A stretch of DNA of 11,219 nt from Propionibacteriaceae bacterium (GTDB lineage: Bacteria > Actinomycetota > Actinomycetes > Propionibacteriales > Propionibacteriaceae), in NCBI GenBank assembly GCA_030538175.1, contig JAUNUL010000025.1, forward strand, positions 1 through 11,219. The letters are read 5' to 3'. Below are positions 1-6,857 of the stretch, in pieces; within the stretch, counting starts at the first letter, position 1; each line of letters begins with the position of its first letter. Below the pieces are notes generated by a model. That model made no database searches. It had not been told where the DNA came from and worked only from the letters and a program-made list of their open reading frames with translations. The translations under genes and the position numbers were made by a program.

Positions 1-945
1 CACCGCCTCGGCATAAGACTTGTCGACGTCCTCCCGCAGCAGCTCCAGCGCGGTGTGTTGGTCCTGCAATGCGCGGACCAGCGCCGGCGTACGCGCAGTG
101 AGCGCCCCAATCGCGCCGTCGAGCGTCTGATGGACGACTTCTTGGCGGGTCGCCGCGTCCGCGGCCAACGTGGCCAGCCACGTCCGGATCGGGGACACCG
201 CCGCGTCCGGGAGCAGCCCGTCGGCGTCGACCTGGGTCTCCGGCACGGCGAACAAAGGTGAACTGCCCAGACCGCGTTCGGTCATCATCTGCCCAAGGTG
301 GGCCGGGATCTCCCCCATGGCCGCAGGTGGCACCCGCTGCAACACCACGGCGACCGCGGCGCTGCGCTCCGCGGCATGGCGCAGGAACTCCCAGGGCACC
401 GCATCGGCGTACCGGGCGGCGGACGTGACGAACAGCCACAGATCGGCGGCAGCGAGCAACTGGGCCGCCAGCCGACGGTTCTCCTCCACGACCGAATCGA
501 CGTCGGGGGCGTCGAGGATCGCCAGGCCGGGTGGGATCGTGTCCTCGGCCACGAGCTGGAGTTCACGCTGATCGTTGGAGTGCCCGGTCGTGCGAGATAG
601 GCCCGGCAGAATCCGTTCGCTTTCGAACCAGATCCGGTCCTGCGGGTGATGGACCAGCACCGGCGCCTTGGTGGTCGGCCGGATGACGCCCGGCCGAGTG
701 ACTTCGCGCCCGACCAGCGAGTTCACCAACGTCGATTTGCCCGCACCCGTCGAACCGCCGACGACTGCGAGCAGGGGCGCGTCCAGGGTCGCGAGACGCG
801 GCAGGATGTAGTCGTCCAACTGGGCGGTGATCTCACGCACGGCACGTGACTGATCACCCACCCCCGGCAGGCTGAGGGGCAACTGGGCGGGAGCCACCGC
901 CTGGCGCAGATCGAACAGTGCATCCTGCAGGCGGCTGCTGGCCAT
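1..945 (-). CDS. Dynamin-like P-loop GTPase, 3' end outside window
   Basis: Reading the minus strand from ATG at 945 gives 315 open codons up to the window edge, so the C-terminus is missing. The P-loop GGSTGAGKST lies at residues 63-72. A probable G2 threonine is in RPTTKAP (residues 89-95), and a G3-type DAPDVDS starts at residue 145. No N/TKxD specificity motif is seen where G4 should be; the equivalent strand reads VVLQRVPP, around residues 200-207. These features fit the actinobacterial dynamin-family (Dynamin_N-like) GTPases, which are thought to act at membranes. The substrate or membrane process is not visible here. AGGAGG sits 4 nt before the ATG, and the start lies 8 nt after the stop of the PrsW-like gene, so the two are probably co-transcribed. 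The family call is fairly secure; the cellular role is unknown. Confidence 0.85.
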   Translation of the reverse strand, partial: MASSRLQDALFDLRQAVAPAQLPLSLPGVGDQSRAVREITAQLDDYILPRLATLDAPLLAVVGGSTGAGKSTLVNSLVGREVTRPGVIRPTTKAPVLVHHPQDRIWFESERILPGLSRTTGHSNDQRELQLVAEDTIPPGLAILDAPDVDSVVEENRRLAAQLLAAADLWLFVTSAARYADAVPWEFLRHAAERSAAVAVVLQRVPPAAMGEIPAHLGQMMTERGLGSSPLFAVPETQVDADGLLPDAAVSPIRTWLATLAADAATRQEVVHQTLDGAIGALTARTPALVRALQDQHTALELLREDVDKSYAEAV

Positions 946-953
946 GGGGCCTC

Positions 954-2336
954 CTAGGTGCCGGGCGGCGCCCAACGGGGATCTACTGGAGAGTACTGAG
1001 TCGTTCCGGATCCTAGCGCCAGCGCCTCGGGACCGGGAACACGCCGAGCGCGCCGCTGCCAGGGATAACTTGTGCGATCCCGCGGCGCGACGATCCCGTG
1101 TTGGCGGAGTCGACGGATGACCAGGAACAGTTCCTTCTCGCGGAGCAGGCCACCGTCATCCACGAGTCCGCGCGCCATGGAATCCCGCAGGTACGCCAAC
1201 TCCGTCAGGGCTCGCTGCAGGCGCCAGGTGGACAGCAGGTGCCCCTCCCACAGGGACTGCCACAAAACACGCACGCGGGTGGTGAGCCGGGACGCCCAGT
1301 GCGCATCGGTGTCGGGCAGCCAGCCCATGCGCGCATAGTCCGTGAGTCGGGCGCGGATCAGCCGCTTCTCCAGGACGACCTGGCGGATGATGAAGATAAT
1401 GAGGCTGATCACCATGGGATAGCCGACCAGCAACAGCATCATCAGTTGCGCCTCGGGGGGCAGCCCCATGGAGGCGGTGCCGTTGAACAGCATGTGGAGC
1501 AGGGCCGCGACAAGGAAGCCGGTCACCGGGGCCAGCACGCGGACGAGCTTGGATTTCGAGCGCAGCGCGACGGCCAGGCCGATGCCGATCATCGACGTGA
1601 ACAGTGGGTGGCCGAAGAACGTCAGCAGCCCGCGCAACTGGAAGATCTGGACGAGCAGCTCATCGGGATTCGCGGCACCGCTGGTGTTGGCGGCCGCGCG
1701 ATAGGTGCTCGCGTAGTAATAGATGTTCTCCACGAACGCGAACGAAGCACCGACCAGGCCGCCGAGGGCGATGCCCGATAGCTTGCTGACGATGCGGTAG
1801 CGCCACACGATCGCGACGAGGAACAGCACGGTCCCCTTCATCGCCTCTTCCACGAAGGGCGCGATGAAGGTCGCGGCGCGGCTGCCTGCGCGCGGGTCGC
1901 CGGGGCCGACGATCGACATGTATTCGGCCGCGAACGTGTTGATGTTGAACGACGTCCAGACCGCGATCGTGCCGCCCCAACCGAAGGTGATCAGCCACAC
2001 CCAGAAACTCTGCGGCCGAAACCGATCCACCCACAGGAACAGGAGGCTGAGCGGGATGACGGTGATCAGGGCATAACGGGTCGACGGGCCGAGCGCCTCG
2101 GTCCCGGTCCCATAGGTCACCCCACCGGGCACGGGACGATCCGGCACCATCTGGAAGCCGACCGCGATGAGCGCCGCGGCCTCCAGGAGAAGGACCACCA
2201 GCACGATCCAGGTCCACTTGGACCGCAGGACACGCTCGACCCAGGGTCGACGTGCCGCGGGGATCGGCAGGTTGTTGCGACGGAGATCCCGTCGAGTGTC
2301 CGTGACCCGGGTCGCGGGTTCTGTCGCCTGCTGCAC
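954..2336 (-). CDS. PrsW family intramembrane metalloprotease
   Basis: A 460-residue polytopic membrane protein. The PrsW signature residues are all present: FVEEAMKG (E163, E164), FVEN (E203, N204), GHPLF (H243) and HMLFN (H281, N285). They lie in or beside hydrophobic segments between about residues 85 and 315. A basic cytoplasmic N-terminus (about 40 residues) precedes the first membrane segment at roughly 42-60. The C-terminal ~135 residues (325-460) are soluble and basic, longer than a minimal PrsW core. Known PrsW proteins cleave membrane substrates such as anti-sigma factors in Bacillus; the substrate here is unknown and no anti-sigma gene is adjacent. The start is GTG at 2336, the only start codon after the in-frame upstream stop, with a weak Shine-Dalgarno. 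The stop is 8 nt before the GTPase start, implying one operon. It may be the abortive-infection/CAAX-like superfamily in a broad sense, but the PrsW motif set is specific. Confidence 0.88.
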   Translation of the reverse strand: MQQATEPATRVTDTRRDLRRNNLPIPAARRPWVERVLRSKWTWIVLVVLLLEAAALIAVGFQMVPDRPVPGGVTYGTGTEALGPSTRYALITVIPLSLLFLWVDRFRPQSFWVWLITFGWGGTIAVWTSFNINTFAAEYMSIVGPGDPRAGSRAATFIAPFVEEAMKGTVLFLVAIVWRYRIVSKLSGIALGGLVGASFAFVENIYYYASTYRAAANTSGAANPDELLVQIFQLRGLLTFFGHPLFTSMIGIGLAVALRSKSKLVRVLAPVTGFLVAALLHMLFNGTASMGLPPEAQLMMLLLVGYPMVISLIIFIIRQVVLEKRLIRARLTDYARMGWLPDTDAHWASRLTTRVRVLWQSLWEGHLLSTWRLQRALTELAYLRDSMARGLVDDGGLLREKELFLVIRRLRQHGIVAPRDRTSYPWQRRARRVPGPEALALGSGTTQYSPVDPRWAPPGT

Positions 2337-2388
2337 GGCGCCCAGCGTACCTGCGTGCGCGTCACCCCACGCGATCCTGACATGGGCC

Positions 2389-2394
2389 TACAAT
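2389..2394 (+). promoter_or_regulatory. Probable -10 element of the tRNA-Arg promoter
   Basis: TACAAT matches the TANNNT -10 pattern and stands 29 nt before the tRNA, which fits a short 5' leader. No good -35 hexamer is found 16-18 nt upstream; CTGACA at 2377-2382 is too close to serve as one. The site lies in the 87-nt divergent spacer shared with the PrsW-like gene. Confidence 0.4.
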
Positions 2395-2423
2395 CGGGCG
2401 TGGTCCGGACGAAGCCGGTCCCT

Positions 2424-2497
2424 GCCCTGGTAGCTCAGTTGGATAGAGCAGCCGCCTTCTAAGCGGCCGGCCGCGAGTTCGAGTCTCGCCCGGGGCG
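2424..2497 (+). tRNA. tRNA-Arg (UCU anticodon)
   Basis: A full cloverleaf folds by eye. The acceptor stem is GCCCTGG (2424-2430) with CCGGGGC (2490-2496), containing one G-U pair. The D arm is GCTC/GAGC around AGTTGGATA. The anticodon stem is GCCGC/GCGGC with loop CTTCTAA, giving anticodon TCT at 2458-2460. The T arm is GCGAG/CTCGC around TTCGAGT, and the discriminator base is G at 2497. CCA is not encoded. It reads AGA, and probably AGG by wobble; these are rare arginine codons in a high-GC genome. No terminator follows: the MFS gene starts about 31 nt downstream, so read-through into it is likely. Confidence 0.96.
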
Positions 2498-2528
2498 CTC
2501 TTTGCTCGTCAGGCCGTACGGTGGGCCG

Positions 2529-3737
2529 GTGAGCGATTCCCTGAATCTGCGCCGCATCGCCCTTGCCGCGTACGCCCCCACGCTGCTGCTGTCCACCGGT
2601 CACGGGGCGGTCCTGCCGCTGGTGGCGCTGACCGCCCGCGACATGAATGCGAGCCTCGAAGCCGCTGCCTTCCTGGTCGCGCTCATCGGGGTTGGCCAAC
2701 TCGTCGGCGATCTGCCCGCCGGGATGATCGCCTCGCGGTTCGGGGAGAAGCGCGCGCTGGTCGGTGCCGCACTGATTGAGGCCGCGGCGCTGCTGCTGTG
2801 TTGGCAGGCGACCGAGCTGTGGATGCTCGGGGTCGGGGTGTTCGCCACCGGCCTCGCGGGGGCGGTGATCGGGCTGGCCCGGCAGGCGTACCTCACCGAA
2901 GTCATCCCCGCCCACCAACGCGCCCGGGCCCTGTCCACCCTGGGCGGGGTCTATCGGATCGGCCAATTCCTCGGCCCGCTGCTGGGCGCACTGATGGTGT
3001 CGACGGTGAACCTCTCAGCCGCGTACGCCGCAGCGGCGGTGCTCAGCCTCGTCGCCGGTGCCCTCACCGCGGCACTCCCGGACGTCGAGGGCCGTGCACC
3101 CCGCGGAACTGTTCGGGGCCCCGGCATGATCGAGGTCGTCCGCTCCCGGTGGCAGGCGCTGGCCACCCTCGGCCTGGGTGCGATGGTCGTCCAGTTGGGT
3201 CGCGCGGCGAGGCTCAGCGTGCTGCCGCTGTGGGCCCAGGAAGTCGGCCTCGGGCCCGAGATGATCGCGCTGATCTTCGCGCTCGCCGCGCTGGCCGACA
3301 TGAGCATGTTCTATCCGTCCGGGGCGATCATGGATCGCTTCGGCCGGTTCTATTCCGCGGTGCCGACGCTGGTGGTGCTCGGGATCGGGTTCGCGATCCT
3401 GCCGCTGACCAAGGGCGCGCTCGCGGTGACGCTGGTGGCGATCCTGCTGGGCGTGGCGAACGGGTTCTCGGCGGGCATCGTGATGACGCTCGGTTCCGAC
3501 ACCGCACCGGTGAACGCGCGCGCGAAATTCCTCGGTGCGTGGCGGCTGCTCACCGACGCGGGCAACGCCGGCGGGCCGTTGATCGTGAGCGCCGTGGTCG
3601 CTCTGGCACCCCTGTGGTCTGCCTCACTGGCGATCGGCGTGGTCTGTTGGCTGGGCGCCGCCTGGTTCACCCGGTGGCTGCCCCGGCGCCCCGGTGCGGT
3701 CCGGATGTTTGACGACGATGAGGGGGCCAGCGCTTAG
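2529..3737 (+). CDS. MFS transporter, substrate unknown
   Basis: A 402-residue membrane protein with about twelve hydrophobic segments in two halves. Motif A of the major facilitator superfamily is visible in the loop after helix 2 ([16 protein letters not shown], residues 60-75). A degenerate copy is in the second half ([12 protein letters not shown], about 262-273). It resembles the drug-efflux-like branch, but no residue identifies the substrate. GTG at 2529 is preferred. The frame extends upstream to TTG at 2502, but that lies only 5 nt beyond the tRNA and would add nine residues with no membrane character. The Shine-Dalgarno is weak (GGTGGG). The C-terminus is acidic (FDDDEGASA). The stop is 10 nt before the oligoribonuclease start, so the two are probably in one operon, which may also be fed by the tRNA-Arg promoter. 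Confidence 0.9.
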   Translation: MSDSLNLRRIALAAYAPTLLLSTGHGAVLPLVALTARDMNASLEAAAFLVALIGVGQLVGDLPAGMIASRFGEKRALVGAALIEAAALLLCWQATELWMLGVGVFATGLAGAVIGLARQAYLTEVIPAHQRARALSTLGGVYRIGQFLGPLLGALMVSTVNLSAAYAAAAVLSLVAGALTAALPDVEGRAPRGTVRGPGMIEVVRSRWQALATLGLGAMVVQLGRAARLSVLPLWAQEVGLGPEMIALIFALAALADMSMFYPSGAIMDRFGRFYSAVPTLVVLGIGFAILPLTKGALAVTLVAILLGVANGFSAGIVMTLGSDTAPVNARAKFLGAWRLLTDAGNAGGPLIVSAVVALAPLWSASLAIGVVCWLGAAWFTRWLPRRPGAVRMFDDDEGASA

Positions 3738-3747
3738 AGTGGGACGG

Positions 3748-4380
3748 GTGAATGACCTGTTGGTATGGATCGACTGCGAGATGACCGGCCTCGATCTCGC
3801 CGGTGGGGACGCCCTGATCGAGGTGGCGGCCCTGGTGACCGGCCCGGATCTCGAGGTGCTCGGTGAGGGCGTCGACGTCATCATCAAGCCGAGCGATGAG
3901 GCGTTGGCGAAGATGGGCGACTTCGTCCGCGAGATGCACACCACCTCGGGGTTGCTGCCGCTGCTCGCTGACGGGCTGACGATGGCCGAGGCCGAGGAGC
4001 GGGTGCTGGCGTACATCAGTGAATATGTGCCGGAGGCCCGCAAGGCGCCGCTCGCCGGCAACACGATCGGCACCGATCGCGCCTTCCTAGCCCGCGACAT
4101 GCCCACTCTGGAAGCGCACGTGCACTATCGCAACGTCGACGTCTCCAGCATCAAGGAACTCGCCCGCCGCTGGTTCCCGCGGGTCTACTACAACACCCCT
4201 GGCAAGTCCGGCAACCACCGCGCGCTCGCCGATATCCAGGAGTCGATCGAGGAACTGCGGTACTACCGGGATGCCGTGTTCGTCGCCCAACCCGGCCCGG
4301 ACACCGCGACCTGCGTGACCCTGTCGAAGAAGCACACGGGCGCGTTGACCGGCGTACGCCCAGCCGACGCGACCGCCTGA
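3748..4380 (+). CDS. orn: Oligoribonuclease (DEDDh 3'-5' exoribonuclease)
   Basis: The 210-residue product matches the usual family length. Orn degrades 2-5 nt RNA fragments, including pGpG from cyclic di-GMP turnover, to mononucleotides in the cytosol. All DEDDh metal-binding and catalytic residues are visible: D9 and E11 in [12 protein letters not shown]110 in [12 protein letters not shown], and H157 and D162 in [10 protein letters not shown]. The motif between them, with R140 RWFP and [16 protein letters not shown], is typical of Orn rather than of DNA polymerase proofreading domains. GTG at 3748 is chosen because it places WIDCEMTG near the N-terminus, as in homologues; the earlier in-frame GTG at 3694 would overlap the transporter gene by 44 nt. 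It lies 10 nt after the transporter stop and 66 nt before tRNA-His. The last ~25 residues are a poorly conserved tail. Confidence 0.96.
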   Translation: MNDLLVWIDCEMTGLDLAGGDALIEVAALVTGPDLEVLGEGVDVIIKPSDEALAKMGDFVREMHTTSGLLPLLADGLTMAEAEERVLAYISEYVPEARKAPLAGNTIGTDRAFLARDMPTLEAHVHYRNVDVSSIKELARRWFPRVYYNTPGKSGNHRALADIQESIEELRYYRDAVFVAQPGPDTATCVTLSKKHTGALTGVRPADATA

Positions 4381-4392
4381 ACCGCTATCGAT

Positions 4393-4421
4393 TTCACTCC
4401 CCGGCGATTCTGGGGTAGTGT
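4393..4421 (+). promoter_or_regulatory. Probable promoter of tRNA-His
   Basis: TTCACT (4393-4398) and TAGTGT (4416-4421) are separated by exactly 17 nt. They match the TTGACA and TANNNT consensus at four and three of the informative positions. Transcription would begin near 4428, giving an approximately 18-nt leader. A small hairpin, CCCCGG/CTGGGG (4399-4415), sits within the spacer. It has no following T run, so it is not a convincing terminator for orn. Confidence 0.5.
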
Positions 4422-4445
4422 TCATTCCTGCCCGTTGGGGCACTT

Positions 4446-4522
4446 GGTGGGTATAGCTCAGTTGGTAGAGCACCTGGTTGTGGTCCAGGTGGTCGCGGGT
4501 TCGAGTCCCGTTACTCACCCCA
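4446..4522 (+). tRNA. tRNA-His (GUG anticodon), CCA encoded
   Basis: The acceptor stem GTGGGTA (4447-4453) pairs with TACTCAC (4512-4518). An extra G at 4446 faces C at 4519, the G-1:C73 pair that identifies bacterial tRNA-His. The D arm is GCTC/GAGC. The anticodon stem CCTGG/CCAGG carries loop TTGTGGT, anticodon GTG. The T arm is GCGGG/CCCGT around TTCGAGT. CCA follows at 4520-4522. It is therefore a complete histidine tRNA with its 3' CCA in the gene, unlike the tRNA-Arg in this window. Confidence 0.97.
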
Positions 4523-4525
4523 ATG

Positions 4526-4558
4526 AAACCCGCTCTGATTCGTCAGGGCGGGTTTTCT
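4526..4558 (+). terminator. Strong intrinsic terminator after tRNA-His, possibly bidirectional
   Basis: A 13-bp stem pairs AAACCCGCTCTGA (4526-4538) with TCAGGGCGGGTTT (4543-4555), with one G-U pair and a TTCG tetraloop, followed by TTTTCT. On the minus strand the same hairpin is followed by TTTCATT. It lies between tRNA-His and the 3' end of the convergent monooxygenase gene, so it can end both transcripts. Confidence 0.9.
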
Positions 4559-4583
4559 CATGCCCGGCGGCGGTTCCGGCCCG

Positions 4584-5756
4584 TCATTCCTTGCGGCCGG
4601 GCCGCATGCGCAGAACGGTTTCCGAGACCTTCCACCCCGCCGCAATGGCGGAGGTGACCAGGGGCCGCGACGGCACGAACCATTCATGCAGCGGGCCGGC
4701 GAGCACGCGGTTGCCCCAGATGAACGGCCGAAGTTTGCGCTCCCAGGCAGCCAGGGCATCTTCCATGCTGTCCGGGTGGCGTTCCATGGACTCCCCCAGG
4801 ACGACGCCAGCGTGCAGGGCGGCCGAGGTGCCCATGCTGGAATAGAGCGTCAGGCACCACGCGGAATCCCCGAGCAGGATGACCCGGCCCTTGCGCCAAG
4901 AGTCCATGTGGACTTGGTGCACGGAGTCGAACAGATAGATGTTGCTGCGCTCGAGCGCATCGAGCGCCTGGGCGACGACGGGCTTGTGGATGTCTTTCGC
5001 GAACACCTCACGCAGGATCTGGATCGGCGGCTGTCCGACTTGGGCGTTGACGTTCTTGGTTCGGTACGCAAACCGCACTGCCGGCTGCCGGTCGCTGAAG
5101 GGGAAGATGCCCATCGCCCGGTCGGTCTCTGACATGACCACGGTTGCGTTCGGGTCGACGCCCTCCAGCGGCTCGTCGAGGTCGAACTGGCACACCATCG
5201 AATCGAACGGCACCAGATAGCGCTCATCCGGTCCGAACACCCGCCGCCGGACCGTGGAGCGCATGCCGTCAGCGCCGATCAGCAGGTCGAACTGTTCCTC
5301 CGAACGTTCACCGGTGGCCGAGTTCTCCAGCAGCACCATCAGCCCCTGCGAGCCGTCCTCGATCGAGATCGCGCGCGTCGAGAAGCGGACCTCGACGGTG
5401 CCGTCGACCGCTCCCCACAGCGCGTTCTCGATGTCGCTGCGCAGCACGATCGCGGGGTCGCTCGCCTTGGTGGTCGATCGGGAGACCGGCACCAGTTGTC
5501 CCTCGTGGTCGACCTGAAAGAACGAGCGCTGTTCCGGGGTGCGTCGATGGATCGCGTCGAGCACTCCGAGCTTTTCGGCGGCCTTGCGGCCGGTCCGATC
5601 AAAGCTCGTGTGGAAGTCTGCGGGCCGGCGTGTGCTGTACCGCTCCACGATCACGGGCTGCCAGCCAGCTCTGTGCAGCGCGATCGCCGAGGACATGCCA
5701 GCGATGCCGAGTCCGACGATCAGGACTCGCTTGCGCGGTGACGAGCTGTTCGGCAT
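4584..5756 (-). CDS. FAD-dependent monooxygenase (PHBH-fold, group A-like)
   Basis: The 390-residue product has the three FAD motifs of group A flavin monooxygenases. GLGIAG at residues 15-20 is followed by an acidic strand end (IVER). A DG motif, LLIGADGMRSTVRRRVFG, lies at about 158-175. A GD motif, RVILLGDSAWCLTLYSSMG, lies at about 291-309. The LRSDIENAL stretch (105-113) corresponds to the usual R-x-D-L region. Such enzymes use NAD(P)H and oxygen to hydroxylate aromatic or polyketide-like substrates, or to inactivate drugs as TetX does. No substrate-defining neighbour is present. ATG at 5756 is chosen over the upstream in-frame start at 5792 because AAGGAG precedes it by 4-5 nt and the Rossmann strand begins at residue 11. 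The gene stands alone, 135 nt downstream of the acidic-protein gene, with its own repeat-rich upstream region. The protein is probably soluble. Confidence 0.9.
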   Translation of the reverse strand: MPNSSSPRKRVLIVGLGIAGMSSAIALHRAGWQPVIVERYSTRRPADFHTSFDRTGRKAAEKLGVLDAIHRRTPEQRSFFQVDHEGQLVPVSRSTTKASDPAIVLRSDIENALWGAVDGTVEVRFSTRAISIEDGSQGLMVLLENSATGERSEEQFDLLIGADGMRSTVRRRVFGPDERYLVPFDSMVCQFDLDEPLEGVDPNATVVMSETDRAMGIFPFSDRQPAVRFAYRTKNVNAQVGQPPIQILREVFAKDIHKPVVAQALDALERSNIYLFDSVHQVHMDSWRKGRVILLGDSAWCLTLYSSMGTSAALHAGVVLGESMERHPDSMEDALAAWERKLRPFIWGNRVLAGPLHEWFVPSRPLVTSAIAAGWKVSETVLRMRPGRKE

Positions 5757-5782
5757 GGATCTCCTTCGACCATGGGGTGCGT

Positions 5783-5868
5783 CTGCCCCCATCCTCCCCC
5801 ATTGTCGCTGCCCGTGGCAGCCGGGCGGGTGGGATCAGGACAAGGTCCCATCAATGGGATGGGGGCAG
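5783..5868. repeat. Nested inverted repeats upstream of the monooxygenase
   Basis: The outer arms are CTGCCCCCATC (5783-5793) and its exact reverse complement GATGGGGGCAG (5858-5868), 64 nt apart. The similarity extends further inward to CCCATTG/CAATGGG with a 5-nt length difference. Inside are a hairpin GCTGCC-CGT-GGCAGC (5807-5821) and a 14-bp near-palindrome TCCCAT-CA-ATGGGA (5846-5859). The spacing suits regulator binding at two half-sites or a folded leader. No regulator gene is adjacent and no clear -35/-10 pair could be placed. Confidence 0.5.
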
Positions 5869-5891
5869 AGCACCCTGCAGCACCCCCGTGA

Positions 5892-6491
5892 CTAGATGAG
5901 CCCGTGCGCGGCAGCCGCTTCGAGATAGTCGGCGAATCCCTCATCGTCAAGATCACCGGGCTGCATGAACGGCCCGTCGACCGGGTCGTACGGACGACGC
6001 ACGGGATAGCCGATCAAGGCCGTGAGGTGCCGGGTGAGGGAGCCACCCAGCACGCCATAGACCTTGAACCCCGTGATCGCCGTACCTTCTCGTTCCAACA
6101 AGATAGAGATCCGTTGGCCGAGCGCATGTTGGGCACTCAGCACGCGATAGGGCAGTTCCTCGGCGGGCTCATCGAACAGATCCCGCCAATAGCTGTCGGC
6201 CAGGTTGGCTTGATCCTCCGGGCTGTCGGCGAACTCGTCGTCGACCTCCTCACCGGTGCTGGCGGTGCGGAAACGGTCCAGCACCAACGGATGGGTGATG
6301 GTCCATAGGGTGTCGACGAGGTCCTCGCGGACCTCCTCGTCGGCGGCGAAATTGTCCGGCGCCATGTGGCCCAACGGAATCGGGTACGCCTGGTAGGTGC
6401 CCAACACGCCGGCGATGTCGTCCGGTGTGCAGGGTCGAGGGGCGGCCGTTCGCCACCGCCGCAGGAGCTCCTCGGGGGCGTCGTCAGTCAT
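5892..6491 (-). CDS. Acidic protein of unknown function
   Basis: A 199-residue protein that I do not recognise. It is strongly acidic (about 38 Asp/Glu against about 15 Lys/Arg, with a single lysine at 143). It has no signal peptide, no membrane segment and only one cysteine (C21), so it is expected to be cytosolic. The N-terminal half is rich in acidic helix-like segments; residues 138-170 are less charged and include GFKVYGVLGGSLTRHL. The start ATG at 6491 is supported by AGGAG 4 nt upstream. The gene begins 15 nt after the end of the frameshifted secreted-protein frame and probably shares its transcript. Small acidic partners after a secreted protein are often immunity proteins, but nothing in the sequence proves that role. 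The coding call is good; the function is open. Confidence 0.8.
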   Translation of the reverse strand: MTDDAPEELLRRWRTAAPRPCTPDDIAGVLGTYQAYPIPLGHMAPDNFAADEEVREDLVDTLWTITHPLVLDRFRTASTGEEVDDEFADSPEDQANLADSYWRDLFDEPAEELPYRVLSAQHALGQRISILLEREGTAITGFKVYGVLGGSLTRHLTALIGYPVRRPYDPVDGPFMQPGDLDDEGFADYLEAAAAHGLI

Positions 6492-6506
6492 CTAACTCCT
6501 CCAGTC

Positions 6507-6857
6507 TCAGCAGACTTGCCCGGCAACGCCATAGAACGCATGCGAACCAGGGCTCCGGCCAGCCGGATGATAGTGACAGAACTTCTTGGATGCGTTCATC
6601 TTGTCCTTCTCCGGGCCCACCGGAGTCTTGGCCCGCACTCCACGAGCGACCGCAGCGGCACCGGTCTTTGTGGTGGACCACGTGTTGGATCCCGCACGTG
6701 CGCGGGAAATTGCCTCGTTCAGGCTCCATGGGAGAAGTTGGCCCGACCCTGCGCGTGATCAGGGGTGCGGGGCGCGGCCTGCGCTGGGGACAACAGTCCG
6801 ACGACCAAGCCGAGCGCCAAGACTATTTGGAGCCACAATCCTCATCAAACGTGTCAC
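6507..6857 (-). pseudogene. Small secreted protein gene disrupted by two apparent indels
   Basis: The start is GTG at 6857, sharing its first base with the subtilase stop (TAGTG), with AAAGGAAG just upstream. The first ten codons (VTRLMRIVAP) are followed in the +1 frame by IVLALGLVVGLLSPAQAA, a typical signal-peptide core with an AQA-A cleavage site; that frame runs to a stop at 6719. The original frame reopens after a stop at 6759 and runs to TGA at 6507. Removing one A from the AAA at 6826-6828 and adding one C to the CCC at 6730-6732 (minus-strand bases) joins all three parts into about 116 residues. The mature part would be about 88 residues, basic, with two cysteines near the end (about 94 and 116) around a CHYHPAGRSPGSHAFYG segment. 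The restored frame fills the gap exactly. Whether the indels are real, a sequencing error or recoded cannot be decided here. I do not recognise the family. Confidence 0.6.

Noticed and set aside
1098..1781. A 227-codon plus-strand open frame
   Set aside because: Antisense shadow of the PrsW-like gene; the composition (Gln, His, Asp, Arg) is typical of the reverse frame of high-GC coding DNA.
2424..2497. tRNA-Arg as integration site of a mobile element
   Set aside because: No integrase gene, no repeated tRNA 3' end and no change of composition was seen within the window.
4399..4415. Hairpin CCCCGG/CTGGGG as terminator of orn
   Set aside because: Only six pairs with a G-T, and no T run follows; it lies inside the predicted tRNA-His promoter.
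6734..6760. Programmed -1 frameshifting between the signal-peptide frame and the C-terminal frame
   Set aside because: No X-XXY-YYZ slippery heptamer or clear downstream pseudoknot was seen, and a second shift near 6826 would also be required.
6719..6838. Stand-alone 39-residue signal-peptide-only gene starting at TTG 6838
   Set aside because: No Shine-Dalgarno and no positive n-region. Joining it with the GTG start at 6857 gives a proper signal peptide, so it is more likely a fragment of the frameshifted gene.
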